64,000 nucleotides of DNA. Source: DATLNM01 sp035536775. GTDB taxonomy: Bacteria > Actinomycetota > CADDZG01 > WHSQ01. The notes beneath the pieces were generated by a model that was not told where the DNA came from, did no database searches, and saw only the letters and a list, made by a program, of their open reading frames with translations. Positions 33,978 through 43,393 of the stretch are shown one piece after another. The position numbers and the translations under genes are program-made. Each line of letters starts with the position of its first letter. Positions within the stretch are counted from its first letter, which is position 1. The DNA lies in contig DATLNM010000035.1 in the NCBI GenBank assembly GCA_035536775.1, forward strand, positions 28,265 through 92,264. Direction: 5' to 3'.

Positions 33978-36743
33978 ATGTCCACGCACGAGATCGTGGG
34001 TCGCGATCGGGAGCTTGCCGTCATCGATCGCTTCTTTTCGATGGACCGACCCGGTGTTCGGGCTCTATCGATCGAGGGCGTGGCCGGGGTCGGTAAGACA
34101 ACTCTGTGGCGGCAGGCCCTAATCCAGGCCGCCCCGGGCGTAGCGGCTCTGTCGTGCCGTCCTGCCGAACCTGAAGCTCACTTGACCTTCGCTGCCCTCC
34201 ATGACCTTCTTGCTCCTTCGGTGCGCCAAGACCTGGGGGATCTTCTTCCACCTCGGCGACTGGCCCTAGCCCTTGCGCTTGCACTGGATGACACGGCCCA
34301 GCCTGAAGAGTCCGCAGATGACCTTGCTTTATCGCTAGCGGTCATGGACCTGCTGCGGATAAAGGCAGAGCGGGGCGGGGTCCTGGTTGCGATCGACGAT
34401 GCCCAGTGGGTTGATCCGGCTTCGGCTCGAGCTCTCGAGTTCGCGTTTCGCCGACTCCATGATTGCCCTATCTGGATCATCGTGGCCAGACGCACCGACG
34501 GTGAAACCGGGCCCTTCGACATCGAGCGAGCTCTCCCGTCCGAAGCCGTCACGCGACTCGAGGTGGAACCTCTGTCCGTAGCGGCTCTTCACCATCTGAT
34601 CCGTCTGGATGTCGGATCGATCTTGCCGAGACCCCAACTCCTCCGGGTGCATGAAGCCTCCGGCGGCATACCCCTCTATGCGTTGGAGATGGCCCGGTCT
34701 CGGGATCGCTCGGCTGGATCACGCGTCGGGACCCCCTTAGCCGTTCCACCCCGTCTCGAAGCCATCATCGACGAGCGCATCGCGGAGTTTCCGCCCGATG
34801 TTGCTTTCGCGCTGGCAGTCCTCGCGGCCTCTCGTCGTCGCTCTCTAGCGGAGTTCTCTGTGGCTTTTGGCGAAGGTTTCACCATGCTCTTGTCGGACGC
34901 CAAGATTCAAGCCCTCTTGGTGGTGGAGTCGAACGCCGTCCGCCCCTCTCACCCCCTCTGGGCCTCTAGGGCTTACGCCAACCTCGGACCAGACAAGCAA
35001 CGCGAGATCCACCGCCGCTTGGCATCGGCGACGGAAGACATCGAGGAGCGCGCTCGCCATCTGTTCCTTGCTACCGAGGGGGGCGACCCACTTCTTGCGG
35101 CAGAGCTCGAACTGGCGGCCCGGAATGCGGCTGGACGAGGTGCCGCGATCGCTGCCGGAGAGCTGATGGAGATGAGCTTGCTCGTCACCCCGCCCGACGA
35201 GCCGGCTCACGTGACGCGAGCGCTATCGGCGGCTGATTACCACTTTGCCTCAGGCGACCTACGTCGTTCGCGAGAGCTGCTCCAGACCATCATCGACGGA
35301 CACGTTGAAGGTCCTGATCGTTCGGACGCTCTATGGAGGCTCGGCGTTCTGATATCTCGTTCGGAAGCCCCGCCGGTTGCTATCGGGATGTTCGAGCAGG
35401 CGCTTCAAGAGGCTGGCCTCGACACGAAACGTCGTCTGGTTATCGAGTCGTGGCTTGCTTCATGCAAGATCGCGGCCGGCGATTTCGTCGGAGCCCGCGG
35501 CCATGCAGAGGCAGCGTCAGGTCTCGCTCGTTCTAGCGGAGACCACGTGATGGAGGCGGTTGCAGCTACTCATTTCGCCGTGGCCGACATGCTGCTGGGG
35601 GGAGGGTACCGAGCCGAGCTTTGGGGGCTCGCCGTGACACTCGGCGAGGAGGAAGACCTGCTCCCTTTCGAGTGGCAACCCACCGGCTGGCATGCCATGG
35701 CGTTGAAGTGGGCGGACTCGCTTCCATCAGCCAGGGAATGCCTCACTCCTCGGATCGCCAGCCTCGAAGAACGAGGAGATGAAGGAGCGTTACCGATCGC
35801 CCTTTATCACGCTGCCGAACTCGAGTGCTGGGCAGGCCGGTGGGATGTGGCGGAGGAGTACGCGATCCGAGCCTGCGATATCGCGGAGCAGAGTGGGCAG
35901 CAAACCGTGAGGTCATTCGCTCTCTATCCAAGAGCTTTGGTCGTTGCTTACCGCGGTCAGGTCGATGAGGCGCGCGGATTCGCCGAAGAGGGGCTTCGCA
36001 TCGCCGAACAAGCGGCAACCCCGCCCGGCTTCATGCTCAATGCCTCCGTCTTGGGATTCATCGATCTGACCCTGGGGGCATACGAGGCGTGTCATCAACG
36101 TCTGGCACCGCTCGTCCAGGTTGCACGCTTCAGCGGGGTCGGGGAACCGGGGGTCTTCAGGTTCCTCCCGGATGTGATCGAGGCCTTGACTGCCGTCGGG
36201 GAAGTCTCGGAAGCGTCCGAGATACTGGATCACTTCGAAAACCAAGCGCGGTCGGTCGGCCGGGTGTGGGGCCTAGGTGCAGCGGCTCGATGCAGGGCAT
36301 TGCTGAGAGCGGGTGAAGGGGACCTATCTGGCGCGGCCGCGGCGGCATCGGAAGCTCGCACGCACCTCGAAAGTGTGGAGATGCCTTTCGAGCTCGGACG
36401 CACGCTCCTGATCGCCGGCCAGATCGAGCGGCGTGCCAAGAGGAAAGCGGCTGCGCGCGAGCTCTTCCAAGAGGCGACCACGATCTTCGAGGGGCTCGGA
36501 GCTGCACTGTGGACGGAGAAGGCCGTGGGCGAGCTGAAGCGCACCGGGACCTCCGCCGCCGGTGGCCCTGGTTTGACCCCAACGGAACAACGCATCGCCG
36601 AGCTGGTTGCGGCGGGCAAGACCAATCGCGAGGTCGCAGAGGAGATGTTCGTCTCGCCGAAGACCGTGGAGGCCAATCTCAGTCGGATCTACCGAAAGAT
36701 GGGGGTGCGATCGCGCACGGAGCTGGCGGCGAAACTTAAGTAA
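33978..36743 (+). CDS. LuxR-family ATPase (LAL) transcriptional regulator
   Basis: 921 aa. N-terminal P-loop ATPase with Walker A GVAGVGKTTLW and Walker B VLVAIDDAQWVD, a long TPR-like helical middle (about 350-840), and a C-terminal LuxR HTH: LTPTEQRIAELVAAGKTNRE followed by VSPKTVEANLSRIYRKMGV. LAL regulators integrate ligand signals and activate nearby genes. It starts 22 bp after the LCAT-type esterase on the same strand; the upstream frame to 33909 overlaps that gene and is not used. Possible targets are the surrounding exported-protein genes (inference). Confidence 0.9.
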   Translation: MSTHEIVGRDRELAVIDRFFSMDRPGVRALSIEGVAGVGKTTLWRQALIQAAPGVAALSCRPAEPEAHLTFAALHDLLAPSVRQDLGDLLPPRRLALALALALDDTAQPEESADDLALSLAVMDLLRIKAERGGVLVAIDDAQWVDPASARALEFAFRRLHDCPIWIIVARRTDGETGPFDIERALPSEAVTRLEVEPLSVAALHHLIRLDVGSILPRPQLLRVHEASGGIPLYALEMARSRDRSAGSRVGTPLAVPPRLEAIIDERIAEFPPDVAFALAVLAASRRRSLAEFSVAFGEGFTMLLSDAKIQALLVVESNAVRPSHPLWASRAYANLGPDKQREIHRRLASATEDIEERARHLFLATEGGDPLLAAELELAARNAAGRGAAIAAGELMEMSLLVTPPDEPAHVTRALSAADYHFASGDLRRSRELLQTIIDGHVEGPDRSDALWRLGVLISRSEAPPVAIGMFEQALQEAGLDTKRRLVIESWLASCKIAAGDFVGARGHAEAASGLARSSGDHVMEAVAATHFAVADMLLGGGYRAELWGLAVTLGEEEDLLPFEWQPTGWHAMALKWADSLPSARECLTPRIASLEERGDEGALPIALYHAAELECWAGRWDVAEEYAIRACDIAEQSGQQTVRSFALYPRALVVAYRGQVDEARGFAEEGLRIAEQAATPPGFMLNASVLGFIDLTLGAYEACHQRLAPLVQVARFSGVGEPGVFRFLPDVIEALTAVGEVSEASEILDHFENQARSVGRVWGLGAAARCRALLRAGEGDLSGAAAAASEARTHLESVEMPFELGRTLLIAGQIERRAKRKAAARELFQEATTIFEGLGAALWTEKAVGELKRTGTSAAGGPGLTPTEQRIAELVAAGKTNREVAEEMFVSPKTVEANLSRIYRKMGVRSRTELAAKLK

Positions 36744-36796
36744 ACCCGAGGGATTCCCCTGATTCCTCGCCGCGCCGAGTGGCCCATATTCCCTAG

Positions 36797-37099
36797 ATGG
36801 GTCGATTCCTGGTCGAGCGTTACATCCCTGGAGCGGTCGACAAGACGTATGCAGAGCTCGGAGAGCTGCTGGGTGCCGCGTTCGCGAATGAGGTTGGGGC
36901 CATCCGCTACCTGGGTTCGATCGTCGTTCGGGGAGACGATGCCTGTCTCTGTCTCTTCGAGGGTCCCTCTGCAAGTGAGGTTGCGGCTGCAAACAAGGCT
37001 GCTGGGGCAACCGTAGACAGGGTCGTTCCTGTCCTTGTCCTGCAACCCGCGGGCCTCGATCTCTGGCCGGCAACTTTGCGAGAGCCGGATCTCGCGTGA
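36797..37099 (+). CDS. DUF4242 (SCO4226-like) small protein
   Basis: 100 aa. MGRFLVERYIPGAV, an RYLGSIVVRGDDACLCLFEG strand pair and an EVAAANKAAG helix match the DUF4242 ferredoxin-like fold, whose Streptomyces member SCO4226 binds nickel. A His needed for metal sites is not evident. Its stop overlaps the GTG of the large RTX gene (GTGA), an unusual pairing of a cytoplasmic protein with an exported one. Confidence 0.75.
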   Translation: MGRFLVERYIPGAVDKTYAELGELLGAAFANEVGAIRYLGSIVVRGDDACLCLFEGPSASEVAAANKAAGATVDRVVPVLVLQPAGLDLWPATLREPDLA

Positions 37100-40000
37100 G
37101 GACCGCTCCTCCTGTTCGCCGGCGGTCTCGTTTCGCTCTGCTCGGGCTGCTCTTGGTGCTTCCGGGCTTCCTTCTAACGAGCGGAGCGATCGCCGCCACG
37201 GGGGATGTCACCCGCGTCAGCACCGACTCGTCCGGTGGCGAGGCGAATGGCCTGAGCCAGATCCACACCGGAGCCGAGAACGGTCCACGTGCCGTTAGCG
37301 ACGACGGTAGCTACGTCGTGTTCGAGTCCGAGGCAAGCGATCTGGTATCCGGGGACACCTTGGGCAACCGAGACATATTCAGGAAGAACCGAACGACGGG
37401 AGCGATCGAACGTGTGAACGTGACCTCGAGCGCAGCCGAGGCGAACGGCTCTGCGAGCAACCCTTCCATCAACGGTGACGGTCGTTACGTGGTCTTCAAT
37501 TCACCCGCATCGAACCTGGATCAAGACGGTGTGCCCGGATCGGCCTATTACCGGAAGGACATGGTGACCGGTGCTGTGGGCGAGATCGGTAGTGCCGGTG
37601 GTGGGGGACCGGCAACGATCAACGGCGCCGGGAATGTCGTTGGCTTCACGACCAACACTGGTTACGACGTCGCCAATGACACGAATGGGCAGAGCGACGT
37701 CTACAGATGGACGGAAGGAGGCACGACCCCCGTCCTCTTGAGCAAGAAGGAAGACGGGACCGCAGGGTCGGGTCAACATCCCTCGCTAAACACAAGTGGC
37801 GACGTGATCGCCTTCTTCTCATCGGCGAAGCTCCTCGCCGCCGACACCAATGACCTGAGTGACATCTACGTCTCCGCGGGAGGATCGATCGAGCTTCTCA
37901 CCCCAGGAGGGAACGAAAACAGCCAAGCGCCTTCGATAAGCGGAGATGGACGGTATGTAGCGTTCCATTCCGCCGCCACTACGCTGACCGCCGGCAGCTT
38001 TCCATCGGGATTGTCAGACCGGATCTATCTCTATGACAGGTCGACCGATGTCACTATCCTCGTCAGCAAGAAGCGTGATGGAAGCCCAACGACAATGACC
38101 TCCACCTATCCGGTGATCAGCCGGGACGGGTCCAGGATCATCTTCAATTCACGGGATCCGGATTTGGTCGAGGGTGATACCAACGGTGCCCAGGACACAT
38201 TCGTCTACAACATCGCCCAAGGAACGTTAGAGCGGGTCAGCGTCACGAGCGCCGGCTCTCAGACGTGTTGCTTCCACTCGATAAGCAGCATCAGTGGTGA
38301 CGCCTCGGTGGCGGTGTTCTCGTCCGACTCGAGCGCCCTCGTCGCGGGCGACTCGAACAACACCTACGACGTCTTCGCGAAGGAGCTCGCCACGGGCACT
38401 CCCTCGCCATCACCAACACCCAGCGCGACTCCGTCCGCGACTCCATCAGATACGCCCTCCGCGACGCCGTCCGCGACGCCATCGGTTCCGGCATCACCAT
38501 CACCCAGCACAACTCCGACGCCGACGCCCTCAGTGACACCATCCGCGTCGGCCTCCACAAACCCTGCGCCTCCGGGGCCGGGACCCGGGGCCACCCCTTC
38601 TTCTCCGCTGCCGTCCTCAGCGCCGCCTTCAACCACTGCTCCGGCAAGCACCCCAACGCCCGCGTCCACCTCCGCGCCAACCTCGACACCCACTGTCCGC
38701 GTCGGACCGACGTTGACCGTGTCGGACGCGAGCGTGGTCGAAGGCCACGGGGGTGTGAAGCAGATGGAGTTCCTCATGACGTTGGACATGCCATCGGATC
38801 AGGAGGTCGTGGTCGAGTTCGCGACATTGGGGGGCACTGCAGCCCCAGACGTCGACTTCCGCTCGACCGTGGGGACCGTGACGATCCCGATCGGAAGCAC
38901 GAGCGCGGTCGTACGAGTGACGATCCTTGGTGACCGTCATGAGGAGCAGACGGAAGAGCTGTTCCTCGTTCTCAGGCGGGTCGTCGGGGCGGGGGTTACC
39001 TCGACCCGGGCGACCGGCTCGATCTTCGACGATGACGGGCTCTGCTCGGGGCTGTTTCCTCCTGGCACGAAGGTAGTGGTCGGGACAGCGGGGAACGATC
39101 GGATCGTCGGCACGGAGGGCCCGGACGCCATCTGCGGTCTCGGCGGAGATGACACGTTGATCGGTCTCGGAGGTGACGATCTCCTCCGTGGAGGCGACGG
39201 CAATGACCTCGTGGAGGGCGCGTCCGGCGCCGACGGCCTCTTCGGGGACGGTGGGATCGATCGCCTGGATGGCGGTGAAGGATCCGACCTCTTACGAGGA
39301 GGGGGGGGCAACGACACCGCGCTGGGCGGGGGCGGTGACGATGTCTTCAGGGCCGACGAGGTCGACGGCACTGACAGCTTCGAGGGCGGGCCGGGGCTGG
39401 ACACGTTCAGCTACGAAGACCGAACCATCGCGGTTCACGTCACGCTCGACGGTGTGGCAAATGACGGAGTCGAGGGCGAGAACGACGCGTTCACTGCCGA
39501 GGCAGTGACCGGGAGCGCCGCCGGGGACCTCCTTGTGGGTGGACCCGGCGACGACATCATCGCGGGCGGCGGGGGTGCGGACACCATCAGAGGTGGGCTC
39601 GGACACGACTGGGAAACCGGAGGCGACGGGGACGACACCTTTGACCAAGGGTCGGTAGCAGACGGAATGGACACACTCCTGGGTGACGCCGGATTCGACA
39701 TCGTCTCCTACCGCGGTCGCACCACAAGGATCTTTGCCTCTGTCGATCAGGGGGGCGACGGCGCCTTGGACGAGTGGGACTACATCGGGCCGTCAACCGA
39801 GGGGGTTGAGGGGGGGACTGAGGAGGACGTCTTGAAAGCCGCATGGGCGTCGGGTGGGCCCGGCGAGGACGAAGTGAATGGCATCAACGTGGCCAGCCAC
39901 CTTTACGGAGGAGCAGGACGAGACACTCTCATCGGCTACGGCGGAGATGACCTGCTCGACGGCGGGCCCGCCGAGGACCGCCTTCTCGGAGGGGATGGCA

Positions 40001-41052
40001 ACGACAGGTTGCGTGGCGACGGAGACGCCGACTCGATGACGGGTGGCGCTGGCAACGACGAGGCCATCGGCGGACCCGGCGCCGACGTCATCGAGGTCGG
40101 AGAGGGCAACGACCGGGCCGACGGAGGTCTTGGCGACGACAACATCCAAGGTGAGGAAGGGGACGACTCATTGCTGGGGGGCGCCGGTAGCGACGTGATC
40201 AAGTCCGGTGGCGGGAGCAACTTCGCCGATGGCGGGGAAGACAAGGACCGCCTACAGGGAGCTGGAGGGACCGATGTCTTCAACGGCGGATCGGAGGCCG
40301 ACCAACTTTCCGGTGGGGGCGGGCATGACGCGCTGCGGGGCGGTGACGGACCGGACGGCCTGTTGGGCGGCGAAGGCGCAGACCACCTATCAGGGATGGA
40401 AGGCGAAGACAGGCTGGAAGGTGGTGACGACAACGACACCCTCTTCGGAGGGGATCAAGACGACTCCATCTTTGGCGGCGCCGGCCCCGACACGATCCAC
40501 GCTGGGGAAGGCAACGACCATGCCAGCGGCGGGGCCGGGAACGATCTCGTTACTGGAGGCGGCGGAGACGACGGGTTGACGGGCGATGGAGGCGACGACC
40601 GCGTATCAGGGAACGGCGGTAGCGACGTCATCAAGGACATCTGGTACGAGGGTGGGGTGGCCAGAGCGCCCGAGGAGGACGGAAGCGACTTCCTCGAGGG
40701 TGGAGCGGGCAACGACCTCGTGTTCGGGCTGGGGGGCAAGGATCGGCTCAACGGGGGCGAGGGCGATGATGCACTGTCATCACAAGGCGGCGCTGATGAG
40801 CTCCACGGAGGACCCGGGGACGACCGGATCGGCGCCGGGTGGGGGAACGATCTGATCCACGGCGACGATGGACATGACACCTTGTCGGGAGAACCTGGGG
40901 ACGACCGGGTCCACGGCGACAACGGTAACGACCGGCTGTGGGCGGGTTCATCAGTGGATCCAGATGGGTTCGAAGTCGATCGTGATGACCGGCTTTACGG
41001 GGGTTCCGGAGACGACGACTGCGAGGGCGGAGACTCCGAAGATAGCTGTTGA
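37096..41052 (+). CDS. Exported TolB-propeller/Calx-beta/RTX calcium-binding protein
   Basis: 1318 aa, GTG start. Sec signal peptide (cleavage near AIA-ATG); TolB/WD40-like propeller (about 40-430) with repeated DGRYVVF-type strands; a Ser/Thr/Pro linker built on TPSATPS (about 435-535); a Calx-beta domain (about 538-642, VSDASVVEGHGGVK onward); then more than 40 hemolysin-type nonapeptides (GGxGxDxLxGG) to the end. RTX arrays bind calcium and fold outside the cell. RTX proteins usually leave through type I secretion without a cleaved leader; here a Sec leader is present and no type I genes are nearby. Likely a cell-surface or matrix protein. Confidence 0.85.
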   Translation: MRTAPPVRRRSRFALLGLLLVLPGFLLTSGAIAATGDVTRVSTDSSGGEANGLSQIHTGAENGPRAVSDDGSYVVFESEASDLVSGDTLGNRDIFRKNRTTGAIERVNVTSSAAEANGSASNPSINGDGRYVVFNSPASNLDQDGVPGSAYYRKDMVTGAVGEIGSAGGGGPATINGAGNVVGFTTNTGYDVANDTNGQSDVYRWTEGGTTPVLLSKKEDGTAGSGQHPSLNTSGDVIAFFSSAKLLAADTNDLSDIYVSAGGSIELLTPGGNENSQAPSISGDGRYVAFHSAATTLTAGSFPSGLSDRIYLYDRSTDVTILVSKKRDGSPTTMTSTYPVISRDGSRIIFNSRDPDLVEGDTNGAQDTFVYNIAQGTLERVSVTSAGSQTCCFHSISSISGDASVAVFSSDSSALVAGDSNNTYDVFAKELATGTPSPSPTPSATPSATPSDTPSATPSATPSVPASPSPSTTPTPTPSVTPSASASTNPAPPGPGPGATPSSPLPSSAPPSTTAPASTPTPASTSAPTSTPTVRVGPTLTVSDASVVEGHGGVKQMEFLMTLDMPSDQEVVVEFATLGGTAAPDVDFRSTVGTVTIPIGSTSAVVRVTILGDRHEEQTEELFLVLRRVVGAGVTSTRATGSIFDDDGLCSGLFPPGTKVVVGTAGNDRIVGTEGPDAICGLGGDDTLIGLGGDDLLRGGDGNDLVEGASGADGLFGDGGIDRLDGGEGSDLLRGGGGNDTALGGGGDDVFRADEVDGTDSFEGGPGLDTFSYEDRTIAVHVTLDGVANDGVEGENDAFTAEAVTGSAAGDLLVGGPGDDIIAGGGGADTIRGGLGHDWETGGDGDDTFDQGSVADGMDTLLGDAGFDIVSYRGRTTRIFASVDQGGDGALDEWDYIGPSTEGVEGGTEEDVLKAAWASGGPGEDEVNGINVASHLYGGAGRDTLIGYGGDDLLDGGPAEDRLLGGDGNDRLRGDGDADSMTGGAGNDEAIGGPGADVIEVGEGNDRADGGLGDDNIQGEEGDDSLLGGAGSDVIKSGGGSNFADGGEDKDRLQGAGGTDVFNGGSEADQLSGGGGHDALRGGDGPDGLLGGEGADHLSGMEGEDRLEGGDDNDTLFGGDQDDSIFGGAGPDTIHAGEGNDHASGGAGNDLVTGGGGDDGLTGDGGDDRVSGNGGSDVIKDIWYEGGVARAPEEDGSDFLEGGAGNDLVFGLGGKDRLNGGEGDDALSSQGGADELHGGPGDDRIGAGWGNDLIHGDDGHDTLSGEPGDDRVHGDNGNDRLWAGSSVDPDGFEVDRDDRLYGGSGDDDCEGGDSEDSC

Positions 41053-41060
41053 TCCTCAGC

Positions 41061-41098
41061 TCAAAGAACGAGTGCCGCTTCAAAGAACGAGTGTCGCT
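41061..41098. repeat. 19-bp tandem duplication after the RTX gene
   Basis: Two adjacent 19-bp copies of TCAAAGAACGAGTG[C/T]CGCT, one mismatch, starting 8 bp after the stop. Cause or role not evident; the 140-bp gap to the convergent methyltransferase holds nothing else. Confidence 0.7.
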
Positions 41099-41192
41099 CG
41101 ACACAGCTAAGGTCGCAGCGTGCGCCACACCGTCGCCGTCCTAGTGCTTACCGGCTTGATCGATGCCACGCCAGAGTTAGGACGTCACCGGG

Positions 41193-41840
41193 TTACCGTT
41201 TCGTGGCGACGAGCCGCTCGATGATTCCGGCGCGCAATCTCTCTCGCTCAATGATCTCGAAGCCCTCGGCTTTCACGTGCTCGATGGATCGTCGCGTCAT
41301 GTGCTCGCCCTCCAGCCGGCTTGTGATCGCTTCAAGCCCTTTCTGAAACCAGTAGATCGGCTTGACTGTGCTTCGGATGTGATCGACGAGTATCAGTTTG
41401 CCAAGTGGCCGCAAGACGCGCTTCATCTCCGCGACGGCGCGGCGGGGATCGGGGATATTGCACAGCGTATATGTACCGATGACCGTATCGAAAGACTCAT
41501 CGGGAAACTGCAACGCGTGAGCGTCTCCTTCTTTCAGTTCGGCATCGACACCGAGGGTCGAAGCGCGTTCCCGTGCGATGGCGAGCATCTCGGGAGTCAG
41601 ATCGATCCCGGTGAGGATCACGTCGCGTGGATAGTGACCGAGGTTCAGACCCGTGCCGATGGCGACCTCGAGGGTCTTGCCCGTCGCTTTCGAACACGCC
41701 CACGCCCGGTGCTCCGGTCCGAATACATGCCGTTCGAGGAACCCGATCGACTTGTCGTACACAGGCGCCCACTTGGCCCACGAACGACTTACCTTCTGGT
41801 TGGCCTTCTCGAGCTCGTCGCGTGTCTTTTCCAACGTCAT
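41193..41840 (-). CDS. Class I SAM methyltransferase (UbiE/PmtA-like)
   Basis: 215 aa. SAM-binding motif I TLEVAIGTGLNLGHY, motif II around TGIDLTPEMLAIA, GDAHALQFPDESFDTV, and motif III RVLRPLGKLILVD. The N-terminus (WAKWAPVYDKSIGF) is like UbiE and phosphatidylethanolamine N-methyltransferases. Substrate could be a quinone, phospholipid or small metabolite. Confidence 0.85.
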   Translation of the reverse strand: MTLEKTRDELEKANQKVSRSWAKWAPVYDKSIGFLERHVFGPEHRAWACSKATGKTLEVAIGTGLNLGHYPRDVILTGIDLTPEMLAIARERASTLGVDAELKEGDAHALQFPDESFDTVIGTYTLCNIPDPRRAVAEMKRVLRPLGKLILVDHIRSTVKPIYWFQKGLEAITSRLEGEHMTRRSIEHVKAEGFEIIERERLRAGIIERLVATKR

Positions 41841-41957
41841 CCCATCACTCGCCGAACCGTGGAGAACCGATAGGGGGCATCATTCCTGATGTCGCACCTT
41901 TTCAGGTGGTGAATCACCAGGGGATCCAACCTTGACAAGGGGTGGGATTCTTGTGGG

Positions 41958-43337
41958 ATGGATCAGCGCGGGGGTAGGGCGACGCAGATCCTGGCGGCAT
42001 TCATCTGCGTTGGGGTCCTTGTTCTCGGGTTAGCTCTCCCGCCCGTCACGTTAAGCCAGGTCTCGAGCTTCCAGACCGAGAGCCGCTCCATCTCAACTGG
42101 GTTGTTCGGTCGCCTCTCTGACGACGCGCTTGGTGCACGCGCATTAGCGCCACACCATGTGCCTGGACGTGACGTGTTCCCGCGTCAGTCGACTGATATA
42201 TGGGCGCGAGGTCCGGGCCGGTGGAGGTTCGATCCAGGACCGGGGCGCGACACGGAAGTCTCTCTCGCCGTGGATCCCAACAACGCGGGTCGCGTGCTGC
42301 TCGCCTGGCAGGAGGACATCAGCCGCATCTGGACCGCTCGAACCGAAGATGGAGGACGCACGTGGCAGGTGGAGGTGCTTCGCGATCCCGAAACTATTCC
42401 GATCGTGACCGGCCAGGAAGGCTACGATCCCACCGCTGTTATCGGCCCTGACGGCACCATGTACGTCCTGATGGGCGTGACCGAGTTTCCCGGCGGCTTG
42501 ACGCTCGTGAGATTTGACGAGGGGAGTTGGAGCTTCCATCCCGTCGATCCCACTGGACAGGTGCACGCGTGGGACGCGATGCACTTGGCGGTCGCCCCCG
42601 ATAGCGGCGAGCTGTACGCCGTGGCCCAATCCATAGGCCATCGGTTTATCGGCTTCTGGCAGAGCTCCGACCGCGGAGACTCCTGGAGCGTCGTTCGCTT
42701 CCCCCATCTGGAAAACGCTGAGGGCGCTACTCGGCTCGTCCAGACCGGCTTCCAGCTCTGGCCGCGTATAGCGGCGGGGCCCGACGGGCTGCTCCTGCTG
42801 GTTACTCAAGGGTTCGTCTTCAGCAATGGCCAACAGACCCGAGCGACGGTCAGCCTCGACGCGGGGAAAACCTTCGAACCGCTCTCACTACTAACGGAGG
42901 AAGCCATGGGTGGCCGTCTCGTAGGAATCCCGGCGGCTTTCGATGGATCGACCGCTGTTGCTGCGTATGTGAGGGATCTCGACATCACTGTGCTCCGTGC
43001 GAACCGGGGGACGGGGCCCTGGGACATGGTGAGGTTCCCGCGAGAAGACACTGGCTACGCGACAGACTGGTCGACCGTCGCCGCGCACAAGGGCACAGTT
43101 TGGATCCTCCACACCGAGCAGGGAGAAGGGCCGGCCTGGCGCGCTCTCTTGACGAGGATCCGACGGGGGTCTGTAACGACGGCAACGCTCGCGGCTGTTC
43201 CGACGGGTCGGCCCCGCGGCGACAGTGCTGGAGACGAATACGGCGGCCTTGCCATCGCTCGCGACGGGTGTGTCTGGGCAGCCTGGTCAGAGCCGGAGGA
43301 CAACCTTCCTGTCATCTACGTTGCGAAGCGCTGCTAG
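41958..43337 (+). CDS. Exported BNR/sialidase-like beta-propeller protein
   Basis: 459 aa with an N-terminal signal or anchor helix (about 9-32). BNR Asp-box-like elements occur as TEDGGRTWQ, SSDRGDSWS and SLDAGKTFE, and VAVDPNN-type strands lie between them. Active-site Arg triad and Tyr/Glu of sialidases are not recognisable, so it is more likely a binding or accessory propeller than a sialidase. Shares style with the propeller at 62018-63571. Confidence 0.72.
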   Translation: MDQRGGRATQILAAFICVGVLVLGLALPPVTLSQVSSFQTESRSISTGLFGRLSDDALGARALAPHHVPGRDVFPRQSTDIWARGPGRWRFDPGPGRDTEVSLAVDPNNAGRVLLAWQEDISRIWTARTEDGGRTWQVEVLRDPETIPIVTGQEGYDPTAVIGPDGTMYVLMGVTEFPGGLTLVRFDEGSWSFHPVDPTGQVHAWDAMHLAVAPDSGELYAVAQSIGHRFIGFWQSSDRGDSWSVVRFPHLENAEGATRLVQTGFQLWPRIAAGPDGLLLLVTQGFVFSNGQQTRATVSLDAGKTFEPLSLLTEEAMGGRLVGIPAAFDGSTAVAAYVRDLDITVLRANRGTGPWDMVRFPREDTGYATDWSTVAAHKGTVWILHTEQGEGPAWRALLTRIRRGSVTTATLAAVPTGRPRGDSAGDEYGGLAIARDGCVWAAWSEPEDNLPVIYVAKRC

Positions 43338-43346
43338 AGGCAGGCC

Positions 43347-43390
43347 GTCAGGAAAGCTTGACACCCAGAGAGCTGTCAGGATACCCTGAC
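43347..43390 (+). promoter_or_regulatory. Promoter with two palindromic operators, leaderless
   Basis: Two 16-bp palindromes, GTCAGGAAAGCTTGAC (43347-43362) and GTCAGGATACCCTGAC (43375-43390), centres 28 bp apart. A consensus -35 TTGACA (43359-43364) begins in the right arm of the first, and a -10-like TACCCT (43382-43387) lies in the second at 17-bp spacing. The GTG at 43394 starts seven bases after the -10, so the transcript is probably leaderless. Occupation of either palindrome would cover the promoter; autoregulation by the HTH protein downstream is likely. Confidence 0.65.
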
Positions 43391-43393
43391 GGT

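Noticed and set aside
32975..34024. 349-codon antisense frame over the esterase
   Set aside because: Shadow of the LCAT-type gene and the start of the LAL regulator.
41958..43337. Sialidase
   Set aside because: Asp-boxes are present but the Arg triad and Tyr/Glu are not; called a propeller instead.
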